Positions 38,045-49,206 of a stretch of 64,000 nucleotides of DNA are shown here, one piece after another. The translations under genes were made by a program, and so were the position numbers. Numbering within the stretch: the first letter of the stretch is position 1; each line of letters opens with the position of its first letter. The notes beneath the pieces are model-generated. The model was not told where the DNA came from and did not search any database. It saw only the letters and a program-made list of their open reading frames with translations. Source of the DNA: Bufo bufo (lineage: Eukaryota; Chordata; Amphibia; Anura; Bufonidae); NCBI RefSeq assembly GCF_905171765.1, contig NC_053392.1:407630565-407694564 (forward strand). Direction: 5' to 3'.

Positions 38045-38932
38045 ATTAGTGGGTTTTTGTTTGTCCACCCGCCTCTTGAAGATTGACCACAAGTTCTCAA
38101 TGGGATTAAGATCTGGGGAGTTTCCAGGCCATGGACCCAAAATGTCAACGTTTTGGTCCCCCAGCCACTTAGTTATCACTTTTTCCTTATGGCACGGTGC
38201 TCCATCGTGCTGGAAAATGCATTGTTCTTCACCAAACTGTTGTTGGATTGTTGGAAGAAGTTGCTGTTGGAGGGTGTTTTGGTACCATTCTTTATTCATG
38301 GCTGTGTTTTTGGGCAAAATTGTGAGTGAGCCCACTCCCTTGGATGAGAAGCAACCCCACACATGAATGGTCTCAGTATGCTTTACTGTTGGCTTTTCTT
38401 CTCCGGACAAGCCTTTTTCCAGATGCCCCAAACAATCGGAAAGAGGCTTCATTGGAGAATATGACTTAGCCCCAGTCCTCAGCAGTCCATTCACCATACT
38501 TTCTGCAGAAGATCAATCTGTCCCTGATGTTTTTTTTGGAGAGAAGTGGCTTCTTTGCTGCCCTTCCTGACACAGGCCATCTTCCAAAAGTCTTCGCCTC
38601 ACTGTGCGTGCAGATGCGCTCACACCTGCCTGCTGCCATTCCTGAGCAAGCTCTGCACTGGTGGTACTCCGATCCCGCAGCTGAATCCTCTTTAGGAGAC
38701 GATCCTGGCGCTTGCTGGACTTTCTTGGACGCCCTGAAGTCTTCTTAACAAGAATTGAACCTCTTTCCTTGAAGTTCTTGATGATCCTATAAATTGTTGA
38801 TTGAGGTGCAATCTTAGTAGCCACAATATCCTTGCCTGTGAAGCCATTTTTATGCAACGCAATGATGGCTGCACGCGTTTCTTTGCAGGTCACCATGGTT
38901 AACAATGGAAGAACAATGATTTCAAGCATCAC
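38045..38932 (-). pseudogene. Tc1-like transposase, inactivated
   Basis: Minus-strand: an N-terminal paired-like DNA-binding region (two helix-turn-helix units; KETRAAIIALHKNGFTGKDI, then GRPRKSS GRPR-type hook and the second unit), then the DDE domain. Breaks: a frameshift near 38515, an in-frame TAG after DWG near 38465, and another shift before GLSGEEKP. The first catalytic residue reads SNE (IFSNE) where Tc1 has SDE, so Asp is replaced by Asn. The second (FQHDGAPCH) and the third (NSPDLNPIENLW) remain. The C-terminal tail is cut off by gypsy D. Cut-and-paste transposase in its family, dead here. Confidence 0.87.
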
Positions 38933-39468
38933 CCTCCTTTTAACATGTCAAGTCTGCCATTTTAACCCAATCAGCCTGACATAATGATCTCCAGCCTTGT
39001 GCTCGTCAATAGGGATGAGTGAACCCGGACCCGAACCCGAACATTTTCATAAAAGTCCGGGTTCGGGTTCGGTGCTTTTTGAAAGGCTGCAAAGCAGCCA
39101 ATCAACAAGCGTCATACTACTTGCCCCAAGAGGCCATCACAGCCTTGCCTACTATTGGCATGGCTGTGATTGGCCAGTGCAGCATGTGACCCAGCCTCTA
39201 TATAAGCTTGGGTCACGTAGCGCTGCACGTCACTCTGCTGATTCAAGCAGGGAGAGGTTGCAGCTGCGACGTTAGGGCGAGATTAGGCAGATTAACTCCT
39301 CCAAAAGACTTCATTCTGTGATCGATCTCCAGCTGTGGATCATTGAAGTGCTAATATCGACTTGCTCACTTTTTTTAGGCTGCCCAGAGCGTTTTTATAT
39401 CACTTTTTTCTGGGGTGATCGGCGGCCATTTTGTGGCTTGTGGTGCGCCAGCACAAGCTATCACCAAG

Positions 39469-39765
39469 TGTATTTAACCATCAATAGTGTGGTTATTTTG
39501 TGCTATATCCTACATCAGCTGCAGGCTGAGCCTGTGTCACCGAAGTGCATTTAACCATCAACAGTCTGGTTATTTTTTGGCCATATACTACATCAGCTGC
39601 AGGCTGAGCCTGTGTCACCGAAGTGCATTTAACCATCAACAGTCTGGTTATTTTTTGGCCATATACTACATCTGGTGCAGGCTGAGCCTGTGTCACCCAA
39701 GTGCATTTAACCATCAATAGTGTGGTTATTTTTTGGCCATATACTACATCAGGGGCAGGTTGAGC
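39469..39765 (+). repeat. 78-bp tandem array in the hAT 5' part (about 4 copies)
   Basis: CATCAGCTGCAGG-type starts at 39513, 39591, 39669 and 39747 are 78 bases apart. Each unit includes GAGCCTGTGTCAC and a WTTAACCATCAA segment. Non-coding; antisense peptide repeats here are by-products. Confidence 0.9.
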
Positions 39766-39780
39766 CTGTCACCCAGCGCC

Positions 39781-40505
39781 TAAAAAATAGACCTGACATT
39801 TCTATTCAACCAAATCTGTACTGTTTTAGCTGGTCAAGTTATTTGTAGTGACCGTAAAAGCACAGTTTTTGTTCTGGTTTGAAAAACTATTCCCAAATTT
39901 GACATTCTCAAAATAAGTAGTTTCTGCTATATCAGGCCTACTTGAAATCTATCCCAAAAAGGATATCTTAGATTCAAGGTGCTGATAGTGTCATTCAGAA
40001 AAACTTAACACACACGCTACCGTGCAGATACAAGTCTAATTCTGTGATTAAACGTATACCTGTCACACAGCGCAAAAATAATAGGCCTCACATTTCTATT
40101 CAACCAAATCTGTACTGTTTTAGCTGGTCAAATTATTTGTAGTGACCGTAAAAGCACAGTTTTTGTCCTGGGTTGAAAAACTATTCCAAAATTTGCAATT
40201 CTCAAAATAAGTAGTTTATGCTATATATATCAGGCCTACTTGAAATCTATCCCAAAAAGGATATCTTAGATTCAAGGTGCTGATAGTGTCATTCAGAAAA
40301 ACTTAACACACACGCTACCGTGCAGATACAAGTCTAATTCTGTGATTAAACGTATACCTGTCACACAGCGCAAAAAAAAATAGGCCTCACATTTCTATTC
40401 AACCAAATCTGTACTGTTTTAGCTGGTCAAGTTATTTGTAGTGACCGTAAAAGCACAGTTTTTGTTCTGGGTTGAAAAACTATTCCAAAATTTGCCATTC
40501 TCAAA
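39781..40505 (+). repeat. About 296-bp tandem array in the hAT 5' part (2.4 copies)
   Basis: TCTATTCAACC recurs at 39801, 40095 and 40393 (spacing 294 and 298). Units share GTACTGTTTTAGCTGGTCAA and CACACGCTACCGTGCAG. Non-coding, immediately upstream of the transposase ATG. Confidence 0.88.
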
Positions 40506-40524
40506 ATTGTGGTGAACAAGAACA

Positions 40525-40880
40525 ATGAGGAAAACATCTAATAAGGGACGCGGACGTGGACATGGTCGTGGTGGTGTTAGTGGACCCTCTGGTGCTGGGA
40601 GAGGACGTGGCCGTTCTGCCACAGCCACACGTCCTAGTGAACCAACTACCTCAGGTCCCAGTAGCCAGCAGAATTTACAGCGATATTTGGTGGGGCACAA
40701 TGCCGTTCTAAGGATGGTAAGGCCTGAGCAGGTACAGGCATTAGTCAATTGGGTGGCCGACAGTGGATCCAGCACGTTCACATTATCTCCCACCCAGTCT
40801 TCTGCAGAAAGCGCACAGATGGCGCATGAAAACCAAGCCCATCGGTCTGTCACATCACCCCCATGCATATCAGGGAAACT
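40525..40880 (+). pseudogene. hAT transposase, N-terminal segment
   Basis: ATG at 40525 opens a Gly/Arg-rich start (RGRGHGRGGV, GAGRGRGR), then a helix LQRYLVGHNAVLRMV and a Ser/Thr tail up to PPCISGK. This continues naturally into the next segment at 41975 across an insertion flanked by the 14-bp repeat ATATCAGGGAAACT. The frame now runs into the insertion and stops at 40887. The ATG choice is supported by in-frame homology-like continuity and by the 5' array ending just upstream. Confidence 0.8.
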
Positions 40881-41960
40881 AATTTAGGTTTATAGTGGCT
40901 CACCCTTCTGATTACCAGGGTAGGTGCTCTAACTATGATGTGGTTCACCCTAACCACATAAGGAATTAACAGTAAGGAAATAAATAAATTATAGTGAGCA
41001 CTCAATATCTGTTGTCATATATCAGGTCTAATATATAATAACTAATTTATTAGGTCATAAAATTATGCATACAATAAAATGGGATAGAAATAGACAGTAT
41101 AAAATATATGGTATCTTGATCTATTATAAATAAACAATATATATAAAAAACACAGTTTTGTTATACTAATAAGAGCAATTGTATCTACTGAGGAAGAGGT
41201 CAGAGACCTTGAAACGCGTATAGCGGTTGGGACCCTTATAGTGGACAAGACACCTTAACATATTGGAGCTGATCAGCACGCGCAGTTACGGATACGACCG
41301 CATAGACGGTGATCGAAATTATCCCTGACTCACCATAGGAGTCTTGAACCAACTACAGGTAAAGACTTCCCCGGCGCCATGATCACGTGCAGTGCCGGCA
41401 AAAAGCGCAGGACGCCAGCTACACGTGGGACGCACAGCGGCTACTTGGGAGCAGGTCCCAGAATTACCGTAACGACATCGCGGACTTTGAGCATTGGGAG
41501 ATATCCCGCAGCGCCACATAGGGTGAGTGCACTGACCTACGGTGGGACGCCACCACGGACAGTTATACACAAGCCGGATTTCAAACAGTGAGTACCTCTG
41601 GATATATATACTCACGGATATACCGCACAAACCAGTGAAATACCCTCCTCATTTATCGCAAGATACAATTGAGACTTTATAACGTTAGGAATAAAGTTGT
41701 AGCGCTCATAAGAACAAAATTACAGCGTTCATAAGGACATATTATCAATTTTTAATGATACAATTGCTCTTATTAGTATAACAAAACTGTGTTTTTTATA
41801 TATATTGTTTATTTATAATAGATCAAGATACCATATATTTTATACTGTCTATTTCTATCCCATTTTATTGTATGCATAATTTTATGACCTAATAAATTAG
41901 TTATTATATATTAGACCTGATATATGACAACAGATATTGAGTGCTCACTATAATTTATTT
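40881..41960 (+). mobile_element. PLE-like inverted-repeat insertion in the hAT transposase (1080 bp)
   Basis: ATATCAGGGAAACT is duplicated at 40867-40880 and 41961-41974 (14 bp). About 210-bp arms, 40976-41185 and 41748-41957, are reverse complements (for example ATAGTGAGCACTCAATATCT and its inverse). A hammerhead-like core follows the left arm. The arms are AT-rich; the middle is GC-rich and non-coding. A long variable target duplication plus inverted terminal repeats with a ribozyme motif resemble PLE termini, but no PLE coding is present. Confidence 0.85.
41188..41215 (+). ncRNA. Hammerhead-ribozyme-like core
   Basis: CTGAGGA (fits CUGANGA), then AGGTC-AGA-GACCT forming a 5-bp stem II with a 3-base loop, then GAAAC. 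This is the best hammerhead match in the window. Stem I and III partners were not worked out, so activity is unproven. Confidence 0.5.
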
Positions 41961-41974
41961 ATATCAGGGAAACT

Positions 41975-43440
41975 GTCTGAGCCTCAAGTTATGCAGCAGT
42001 CTCTTATGCTGTTTGAAGACTCTGCTGCCAGGGTTTCCCAAGGGCATCCACCTAGCCCTTCCCCAGGGGTGGAAGAGATAGAATGCACTAACGCACAATC
42101 ACTTATGTTTCCTGATGATGAGGACATGGGAATACCACCTCAGCACGTCTCTGATGATGACGAAACACAGGTGCCAACTGCTGCGTCTTTCTGCAGTGTG
42201 CAGACTGAACAGGAGGTCAGGGATCAAGACTGGGTGGAAGACGATGCAGGGGACGATGAGGTCCTAGACCCCACATGGAATGAAGGTCGTGCCACTGACT
42301 TTCAGAGTTCGGAGGAAGAGGCAGTGGTGAGACCGAGCCAACAGCGTAGCAAAAGAGGGAGCAGTGGGCAAAATCAGAACACCCGCCGCAGAGAGACTCC
42401 GCCTGCTACTGACCGCCGCCATCTGGGACCGAGCACCCCAAAGGCAGCTTCAAGGAGTTCCCTGGCATGGCACTTCTTCAAACAATGTGCTGACGACAAG
42501 ACCCGAGTGGTTTGCACGCTGTGCCATCAGAGCCTGAAGCGAGGCATTAACGTTCTGAACCTTAGCACAACCTGCATGACCAGGCACCTGCATGCAAAGC
42601 ATGAACTGCAGTGGAGTAAACACCTTAAAAACAAGGAAGTCACTCAGGCTCCCCCTGCTACCTCTTCTGCTGCTGCCGCCTCGGCCTCTTCTGCTACTGC
42701 CGCCGCCTCGGCCTCTTCTGCTGCTGCTGCCGCCTCGGCCTCTTCCTCCGCCTCTGGAGGAACGTTGGCACCTGCCGCCCAGCAAACATGGGATGTACCA
42801 CCAACACCACCACCTGCGTCACCAAGCATCTCAACCATGTCACACGGCAGCGTTCAGCTCTCCATCTCACAAACATTTGAGAGAAAGCGTAAATTCCCAC
42901 CTAGCCACCCTCGATCCCTGGCCCTGAATGCCAGCATTTCTAAACTACTGACCTATGAAATGCTGTCATTTAGGCTGGTGGACACACACAGCTTCAAACA
43001 GCTCATGTCGCTTGCTGTCCCACAGTATGTTGTTCCCAGCCGGCACTACTTCTCCAAGAGAGCCGTGCCTTCCCTGCACAAACAAGTGTCCGATAAAATC
43101 AAGTGTGCACTGCGCAACGCCATCTGTGGCAAGGTCCACCTAACCACAGATACGTGGACCAGTAAGCACGGCCAGGGACGCTATATCTCCCTAACTGCAC
43201 ACTGGGTAAATGTAGTGGCGGCTGGGCCCCAGGCGGAGAGCTGTTTGGCGCACGTCCTTCCGCCGCCAAGGATCGCAGGGCAACATTCTTTGCCTCCTGT
43301 CTCCTCCTCCTCAGCTTCCTCCTCCTCTTCTTCCACCTGCTCATCCAGTCAGCCACACACCTTCACCACCAACTTCAGCACAGCCCGGGGTAAACGTCAG
43401 CAGGCCATTCTGAAACTCATATGTTTGGGGGACAGGCCCC
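41975..43440 (+). pseudogene. hAT transposase, BED finger and first catalytic part
   Basis: Continues the N-terminal segment after the insertion. An acidic region (EEIEC, DDEDMG, DDDETQ) leads to a BED zinc finger near 42450-42605: LAWHFFKQCADDKTRVVC with CxxC (CTLC), then the TRHLHAKH His pair. An Ala/Ser repeat tract (about 42655-42760) follows, then the hAT core: TTDTWTSKHGQGRYISLTAHW, with the first catalytic Asp in DTW. The frame breaks near 43430 (stop at 43460), and the remainder is in the next register. The product would bind and cut transposon ends. Confidence 0.88.
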
Positions 43441-45034
43441 ACACGAGTTGGGGGATATAGAACAACAGACCGACGAGTGGTTGCTGCCGGTGAGCCTCAA
43501 GCCCGGCCTGGTGGTGTGCGATAATGGGCGAAATCTCGTTGCTGCTCTGGGACTAGCCGGTTTGACGCACATCCCTTGCCTGGCGCATGTGCTGAATTTG
43601 GTGGTGCAGAAGTTCATTCGCAACTACCCCGACATGTCAGAGCTGCTGCATAAAGTGCGGGCCGTCTGTTCGCGCTTCCGGCGTTCACACCCTGCCGCTG
43701 CTCGCCTGTCTGCGCTACACCGTAACTTCGGCCTTCCCGCTCACCGCCTCATATGCGACGTGCCCACCAGGTGGAACTCCACCTTGCATATGCTGGACAG
43801 ACTGTGTGAGCAGCAGCAGGCCATAGTGGAGTTTCAGCTGCAGCACGCACGGGTCAGTCGCACTGCGGATCAGACCCACTTCACCACCAATGACTGGGCC
43901 TCCATGCGAGACCTGTGTGCCCTGTTGCGCTGTTTCGAGTACTCCACCAACATGGCCAGTGGCGATGACGCCGTTATCAGCGTTACAATACCACTTCTAT
44001 GTCTCCTTGTGAAAACACTTAGGGCAATGATGGAAGAGGAGGTGGCCCAGGAGGAAGAGGGGTCATTTTTAGCACTTTCAGGCCAGTCTCTTCGAAGTGA
44101 CTCAGAGGGAGGTTTTTTGCAACAGCAGAGGCCAGGTACAAATGTGGCCAGACAGGGCCCACTACTGGAGGACGAGGATGAGGAGGTGGAGGAGGATGAG
44201 GTTGAAGCATGTTCACAGCGGGGTGGCACCCAAAGCAGCTCGGGCCCATCACTGGTGCGTAGCTGGGGGGAAACACAGGACGATGACGATACGCCTCCCA
44301 CAGAGGACAGCTTGTCCTTACCTCTGGGCAGCCTGGCACACATGAGCGACTACATGCTGCAGTGCCTGCGCAACGACAGCAGAGTTGCCCACATTTTAAG
44401 GTGTGCGGACTACTGGGTTGCCACCCTGCTGGATCCCCGGTACAAAGACAATGTGCCCACCTTACTTCCTACACTGGAGCGTGATAGGAAGATGAGCGAG
44501 TACAAGCGCACGTTGGTAGACGCGCTACTGAGAGCATTCCCAAATGTCACAGGGGAACCAGTGGAAGCCCAAGGCAAAGGCAGAGGAGGAGCAAGAGGTC
44601 GCCAACGCAGCTGTGTCACGGCCAGCTCCTCTGAGGGCAGGGTTAGCATGGCAGAGATGTGGAAAAGTTTTGTCACCACGCCACAGCTAACTGCACCACC
44701 ACCTGATACGGAACGTGTTAGCAGGACACAACATTTCACTAACATGGTGGAACAGTACCTTTGCACACCCCTCCACGTACTGACTGATGGTACGGCCCCA
44801 TTCAACTTCTGGGTCTCCAAATTGTCCACGTGGCCAGAGCTAGCCTTTTATGCCTTGGAGGTGCTGGCCTGCCCGGCGGCCAGCGTTTTGTCTGAACGTG
44901 TATTCAGCACGGCAGGGGGTGTCATTACAGACAAACGCAGCCGCCTGTCTACAGCCAATGTGGACAAGCTGACGTTCATAAAAATGAACCAGGCATGGAT
45001 CCCACAGGACCTGTCCATCCCTTGTGCAGATTAG
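43421..45034 (+). pseudogene. hAT transposase, C-terminal part with dimerisation domain
   Basis: 537 residues in a different register from the N-terminal half, so a single frameshift near 43430 splits the gene. Catalytic region: VVCDNGRNLVAAL (second Asp context) and CLAHVLNLVVQKF, then DVPTRWNSTLHML, a known hAT block. An acidic spacer (DEDEEVEEDEVEA) follows. The end is a hATC dimerisation domain, PAASVLSERVFSTAGGVITD and RSRLSTANVDKLTFIKMN. ATG at 43421 is internal. Sequence resembles ZBED-like hAT proteins. The last 128 residues are duplicated at 48736-49122. Confidence 0.9.
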
Positions 45035-45144
45035 ATATTAACTACCTCCCCTTAACAATATATTATTCTACTCCAGGGCACTTCCTCATTCAATACTATT
45101 TTTATTTTCATTTTACCATTATATTGCGGGGCAACCCAAAGTTG

Positions 45145-46620
45145 AATGAACCTCTCCTCTGCCTGGGTGCCGGGGCCTAAATGTGTGACAGTGGCCTGTT
45201 CCAGTGGTGGGTGATGTGAAGCCTGATTCTCTGCTATGACATGAAGACTGATTCTGTGCTGACATAAGGCCAGATTCTCTGTTACGGGACCTCTCTCCTC
45301 TGTCTGGGTGCCGGGGCCTAAATATGTGACAGTGGCCTGTTCCAGTGGTGGGTGACGTGAAGCCTGATTCTCTGCTATGACATGAAGACAGATTCTGTGC
45401 TGACATAAGGCCAGATTCTCTGTTACGGGACCTCTCTCCTCTGCCTGGGTGCCGGGGCCTAAATGTGTGACAGTGGCCTGTTCCAGTGGTGGGTGACGTG
45501 ATGCCTGATTCTCTGCTATGACATGAAGACAGATTCTGTGCTGACATAAGGCCAGATTCTCTGTTACGGGACCTCTCTCCTCTGACTGGGTGCCGGGGCC
45601 TAAATGTGTGACAGTGGCCTGTTCCAGTGGTGGGTGACGTGAAGCCTGATTCTCTGCTATGACATAAAGACAGATTCTGTGCTGACATAAGGCCAGATTC
45701 TCTGTTACGGGACCTCTCTCCCCTGCCTGGGTCTAAATGTGTAACAGTGGCCTGTTCCAGTGGTGGGTGACGTGATGCCTGATTCTCTGCTATGACATGA
45801 AGACTGATTCTGTGCTGACATAAGGCCAGATTCTCTGTTACGGGACCTCTCTCCTCTGCCTGGGTGCCTGGGCTTAAATGTGTGACAGTGGCCTGTTCCA
45901 GTGGTGGGTGACGTGATGCCTGATTCTCTGCTATGACATGAAGACTGATTCTCTGTTACGGGACCTCTCTCCTCTGTCTGGGTGCCGGGGCCTAAATATG
46001 TGACAGTGGCCTGTTCCAGTGGTGGGTGACGTGAAGCCTGATTCTCTGCTATGACATGAAGACAGATTCTGTGCTGACATAAGGCCAGATTCTCTGTTAC
46101 GGGACCTCTCTCCTCTGCCTGGGTCTAAATGTGTGACAGTGGCCTGTTCCAGTGGTGGGTGACGTGATGCCTGATTCTCTGCTATGACATGAAGACTGAT
46201 TCTGTGCTGACATAAGGCCAGATTCTCTGTTACGGGACCTCTCTCCTCTGCCTGGGTGCCGGGGCCTAAATGTGTGACAGTGGCCTGTTCTAGTGGTGGG
46301 TGACGTGATGCCTGATTCTCTGCTATGACATGAAGACAGATTCTGTGCTGACATAAGGCCAGATTCTCTGTTACGGGACCTCTCTCCTCTGTCTGGGTAC
46401 CTGGGCCTAAATGTGTGACAGTGGCCTGTTCCAGTGGTGGGTGACGTGAAGCCTGATTCTCTGCTATGACATGAAGACTGATTCTGCGCTGACATGAAGC
46501 CAGATTCTCTGCTATGGCATGAAGAGACTGATTCTGTGCTGACATGAAGCCAGATTCTCTGCTATGGCATGAAGAGACTGATTCTCTTCTGACGTGAAGC
46601 TAGATTCTCTGCTATGGGAC
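45145..46620 (+). repeat. 141-bp tandem array in the hAT 3' part (about 9-10 copies)
   Basis: GTTACGGGAC recurs at 45281, 45422, 45563 and 45704 with a period of 141; later units are shortened or rearranged. Because 141 is 3 x 47, antisense frames stay open and give 47-residue repeat peptides. There is no start or regulatory context for these, so they are not called as genes. Confidence 0.95.
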
Positions 46621-47165
46621 CCTTTGATATTGGTGAATTTTTATTTTTTTATTTTAATTCATTTCCCTATCCACATTTGTTTGCAGGGGATTTACCTACA
46701 TGTTGCTGCCTTTTGCAGCCCTCTAGCTCTTTCCTGGGCTGTTTTACAGCCTTTTTAGTGGCCAAAATTTCGGGTCCCCATTGACTTCAATGGGGTTCGG
46801 GTTCGGGACGGATTTCGGGTCGGGTTCGGATCCCGAACTCGAACATTTCCGGGAAGTTCGGCCGAACTTCTCGAACCCGAACATCCAGGTGTTCGCTCAA
46901 CTCTACTCGTCAACATTCTCACCTGAGTTAACAAGACTATTACTGAAATGATCTCAGCAGGTCCTTTAATGACAGCAATGAAATGCAGTGGAAAGTTTTT
47001 TTTGGGATTAAGTTAATTTTCATGGCAAAGAAGGACTATGCAATTCATCTGATCACTCTTCATAACATTCTGGAGTATATGCAAATTGCTATTATAAAAA
47101 CTTAAGCAGCAACTTTTCCAATTTCCAATATTTATGTAATTCTCAAAACTTTTGGCCACGACTGT

Positions 47166-47590
47166 GCTACTCCAAAGTGAGTGTGTGCTTTACACTACTC
47201 CATCAAACACTTGGGATTGTGATTGGTGCTGTTATCGAGTCAGCAGAGTGATGGCAACTTTTATGCACTGTGCACCTTAGAACTTTACAACCCCATTTTG
47301 TAATTTTACATCGTCTGCTAATGTGTGGCTGTTGCTGTGGTTTAGAAATGCTTCCACTTTTGCAATAATACCACTCACTCTTGATTGTGGAATATTTATT
47401 AGGGAAGAAATATCATAAACTGACTTGTTGCAACAGTGACATCCTGTTACAGTTCCAGTCTAAAATTTTGTGAACTCTTTGGAATGACCCATTCTTTAAC
47501 AAGAAAGGCAGACTAGGTGATTTATTTTATACACCTGTGACAATGGGACTGAATGAAGCACCTGATTTCAATTATTAAAATGTGTGTCCC
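47166..47590 (-). pseudogene. Second Tc1-like remnant, N-terminal side
   Basis: Minus-strand text contains the Tc1 N-terminal phrase start (AAAGAATGGGTCATTCCAAAG at 47480-47500 reversed) and downstream codons equivalent to the HTH region, degraded by stops. It matches 28340-28425 (ATGACCCATTCTTT and TTTTATACACCTGT). The first Tc1 inserted at its right edge near 47165. No catalytic residue can be read. Confidence 0.6.
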
Positions 47591-48700
47591 TATACTTTTC
47601 TCCATATAATCTATGTATACTGTACAGTGCTACTTCTATTATTTGCACTTATTCAATATCTACACTTAGGCCACTTTCACATGATTAAGTTTAGTCCGGG
47701 AAACACTCTCTCTGTAATTCCTAGACTACACTGCTACTCAGCCCTGAACTCACAGCATCATGATTTATGATGCTGTGAGTTTCTGCTTAACTCCCACACA
47801 GTAGCTCCAGTAGAAATAAAGCCCCTGTGTAGTGCACCTAGTAATAATAATGTACCATATACAGTCCCCAAGTAGTATGCCCCCCCCCCCCCCCCAAAGT
47901 GGCTCCCTTTCCGTGACTGCAGTCCTAGATGACAGTGCCTAGTCCCAGTGGCAAAACTTGTGCCGCAGAGCAGGCGGTCACAATGTCATCACTTCAATAC
48001 TACCCTTGCTGTTCATACCTTATTTCATAGGATTCAGGCCTAATGGTTTGCATGCCCTACTGCAGTATTGAACTGTATTGCTATCCTAAGGACTGTGATA
48101 CAGTTGAATTCATGACAGATACCTGTTGAACAAACCTGAAACAAAATTCAAGAAGGAACCGTCTGGCTTCACATACTGGACATGTAATAAAGCAGATACA
48201 CAGGGTTTCACTTTTCACCCTCAACACAGGTGAATTCAGCAAATCATATCCAGGTTCTCATTGCTTCCATCAATACTTAATGCTTCCATATCACCCACTA
48301 TACAATATTCTCTTTCTGTTGCCGGTGCTGCAGTTCCTACTTATGTCCAAGAACAAGTGAAAAACAAATAGTGCAGACAATCCAGCAGCAGAAAAATTTA
48401 AAGTCTCTTTATTTTAAATACAACCGTCAATTTAAATAGAGCTCACCACATTAAATCACGTGCCCACTCCATTTCACCTGTGTAGTGATTTGCATCTTCC
48501 AAAATAAAAATGATTCGATACACACATTTCCCCACAATAATAGCATAAAAATATATCCTGACCCAACACATTTTATTGCATTACAAATAGTATTTTCTTT
48601 CCAATTATCTTAAATATCTTTATATCTGTTTTCCTCTGTTCTTACAAAATTCTCAAGAACTAAATTGAAAATTTAAAAACTATTTAACACTACCTACTGT
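47591..48700. other. Non-coding flank, source of the copy-2 segment
   Basis: No gene. Contains a 16-base C run (about 47880-47896) and AT-rich sequence. The part from 47785 to about 48575 is repeated at 50066-50853 with few changes; the C run is 16 in copy 1 and 12 in copy 2. Confidence 0.6.
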
Positions 48701-48735
48701 CTGGAACGGCCAGCTCCTCTGAGGGCAGGGTTAGC

Positions 48736-49122
48736 ATGGCAGAGATGTGGAAAAGTTTTGTCACCACGCCACAGCTAACTGCACCACCACCTGATACGGA
48801 ACGTGTTAGCAGGAGGCAACATTTCACTAACATGGTGGAACAGTACCTGTGCACACCCCTCCACGTACTGACTGATGGTACGGCCCCATTCAACTTCTGG
48901 GTCTCCAAATTGTCCACGTGGCCAGAGCTAGCCTTTTATGCCTTGGAGGTGCTGGCCTGCCCGGCGGCCAGCGTTTTGTCTGAACGTGTATTCAGCACGG
49001 CAGGGGGCGTCATTACAGACAAACGCAGCCGCCTGTCTACAGCCAATGTGGACAAGCTGACGTTCATAAAAATGAACCAGGCATGGATCCCACAGGACCT
49101 GTCCATCCCTTGTGCAGATTAG
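48736..49122 (+). pseudogene. Duplicated hAT dimerisation-domain fragment
   Basis: 128 residues equal to the hAT transposase C-terminus (44648-45034), with a TQHF to RQHF change and few others. It arises from the segmental duplication and has no catalytic domain or finger. It begins at an internal methionine (MAEMWKSF). Probably not expressed. Confidence 0.9.
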
Positions 49123-49206
49123 ATATTAACTACCTCCCCTTAACAATATATTATTCTACTCCAGGGCACTTCCTCATTCAATACTATTTTTATTTTCATT
49201 TTACCA

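Larger units (their letters stand above)
39010..46905 (+). mobile_element. hAT transposon with BED-finger transposase (7.9 kb)
   Basis: An exact 8-bp duplication, CTCGTCAA, lies at 39002-39009 and 46906-46913. Terminal ends are TAGGGATGAGTGAACC and, inverted, TAGAGTTGAGCGAACA, with subterminal CCCGAACCCGAAC/GTTCGGGTTCGGG repeats. The transposase coding region (40525-45034) is broken by a 1.08-kb PLE-like insertion and one frameshift. Three tandem arrays (78 bp, about 296 bp and 141 bp) inflate the untranslated ends. Its target was the Tc1 above. Confidence 0.93.
38045..47165 (-). mobile_element. Tc1-like transposon, truncated, split by a hAT transposon
   Basis: The right end (minus-strand 5') is the inverted repeat CAGTCGTGGCCAAAAG (reverse complement at about 47150-47165), of the widespread amphibian and fish Tc1 group. 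The transposase occupies 38932-38045. The hAT at 39010-46905 inserted in the 5' untranslated part (CTCGTCAA duplication). The left end is lost at the gypsy D LTR, just after residue pattern KQKPTN. No partner inverted repeat survives. Confidence 0.85.

Noticed and set aside
42450..42785. Minus-strand Gly/Ser/Arg-rich ORF
   Set aside because: It is the reverse reading of the Ala/Ser codon repeat in the hAT transposase.
45119..46545. Minus-strand ORFs of 189 and 204 residues with a 47-residue peptide repeat (also 49207-49917)
   Set aside because: They are antisense readings of the 141-bp tandem array. The period is divisible by three, so frames stay open by arithmetic. No signal, start context or homology supports a protein.
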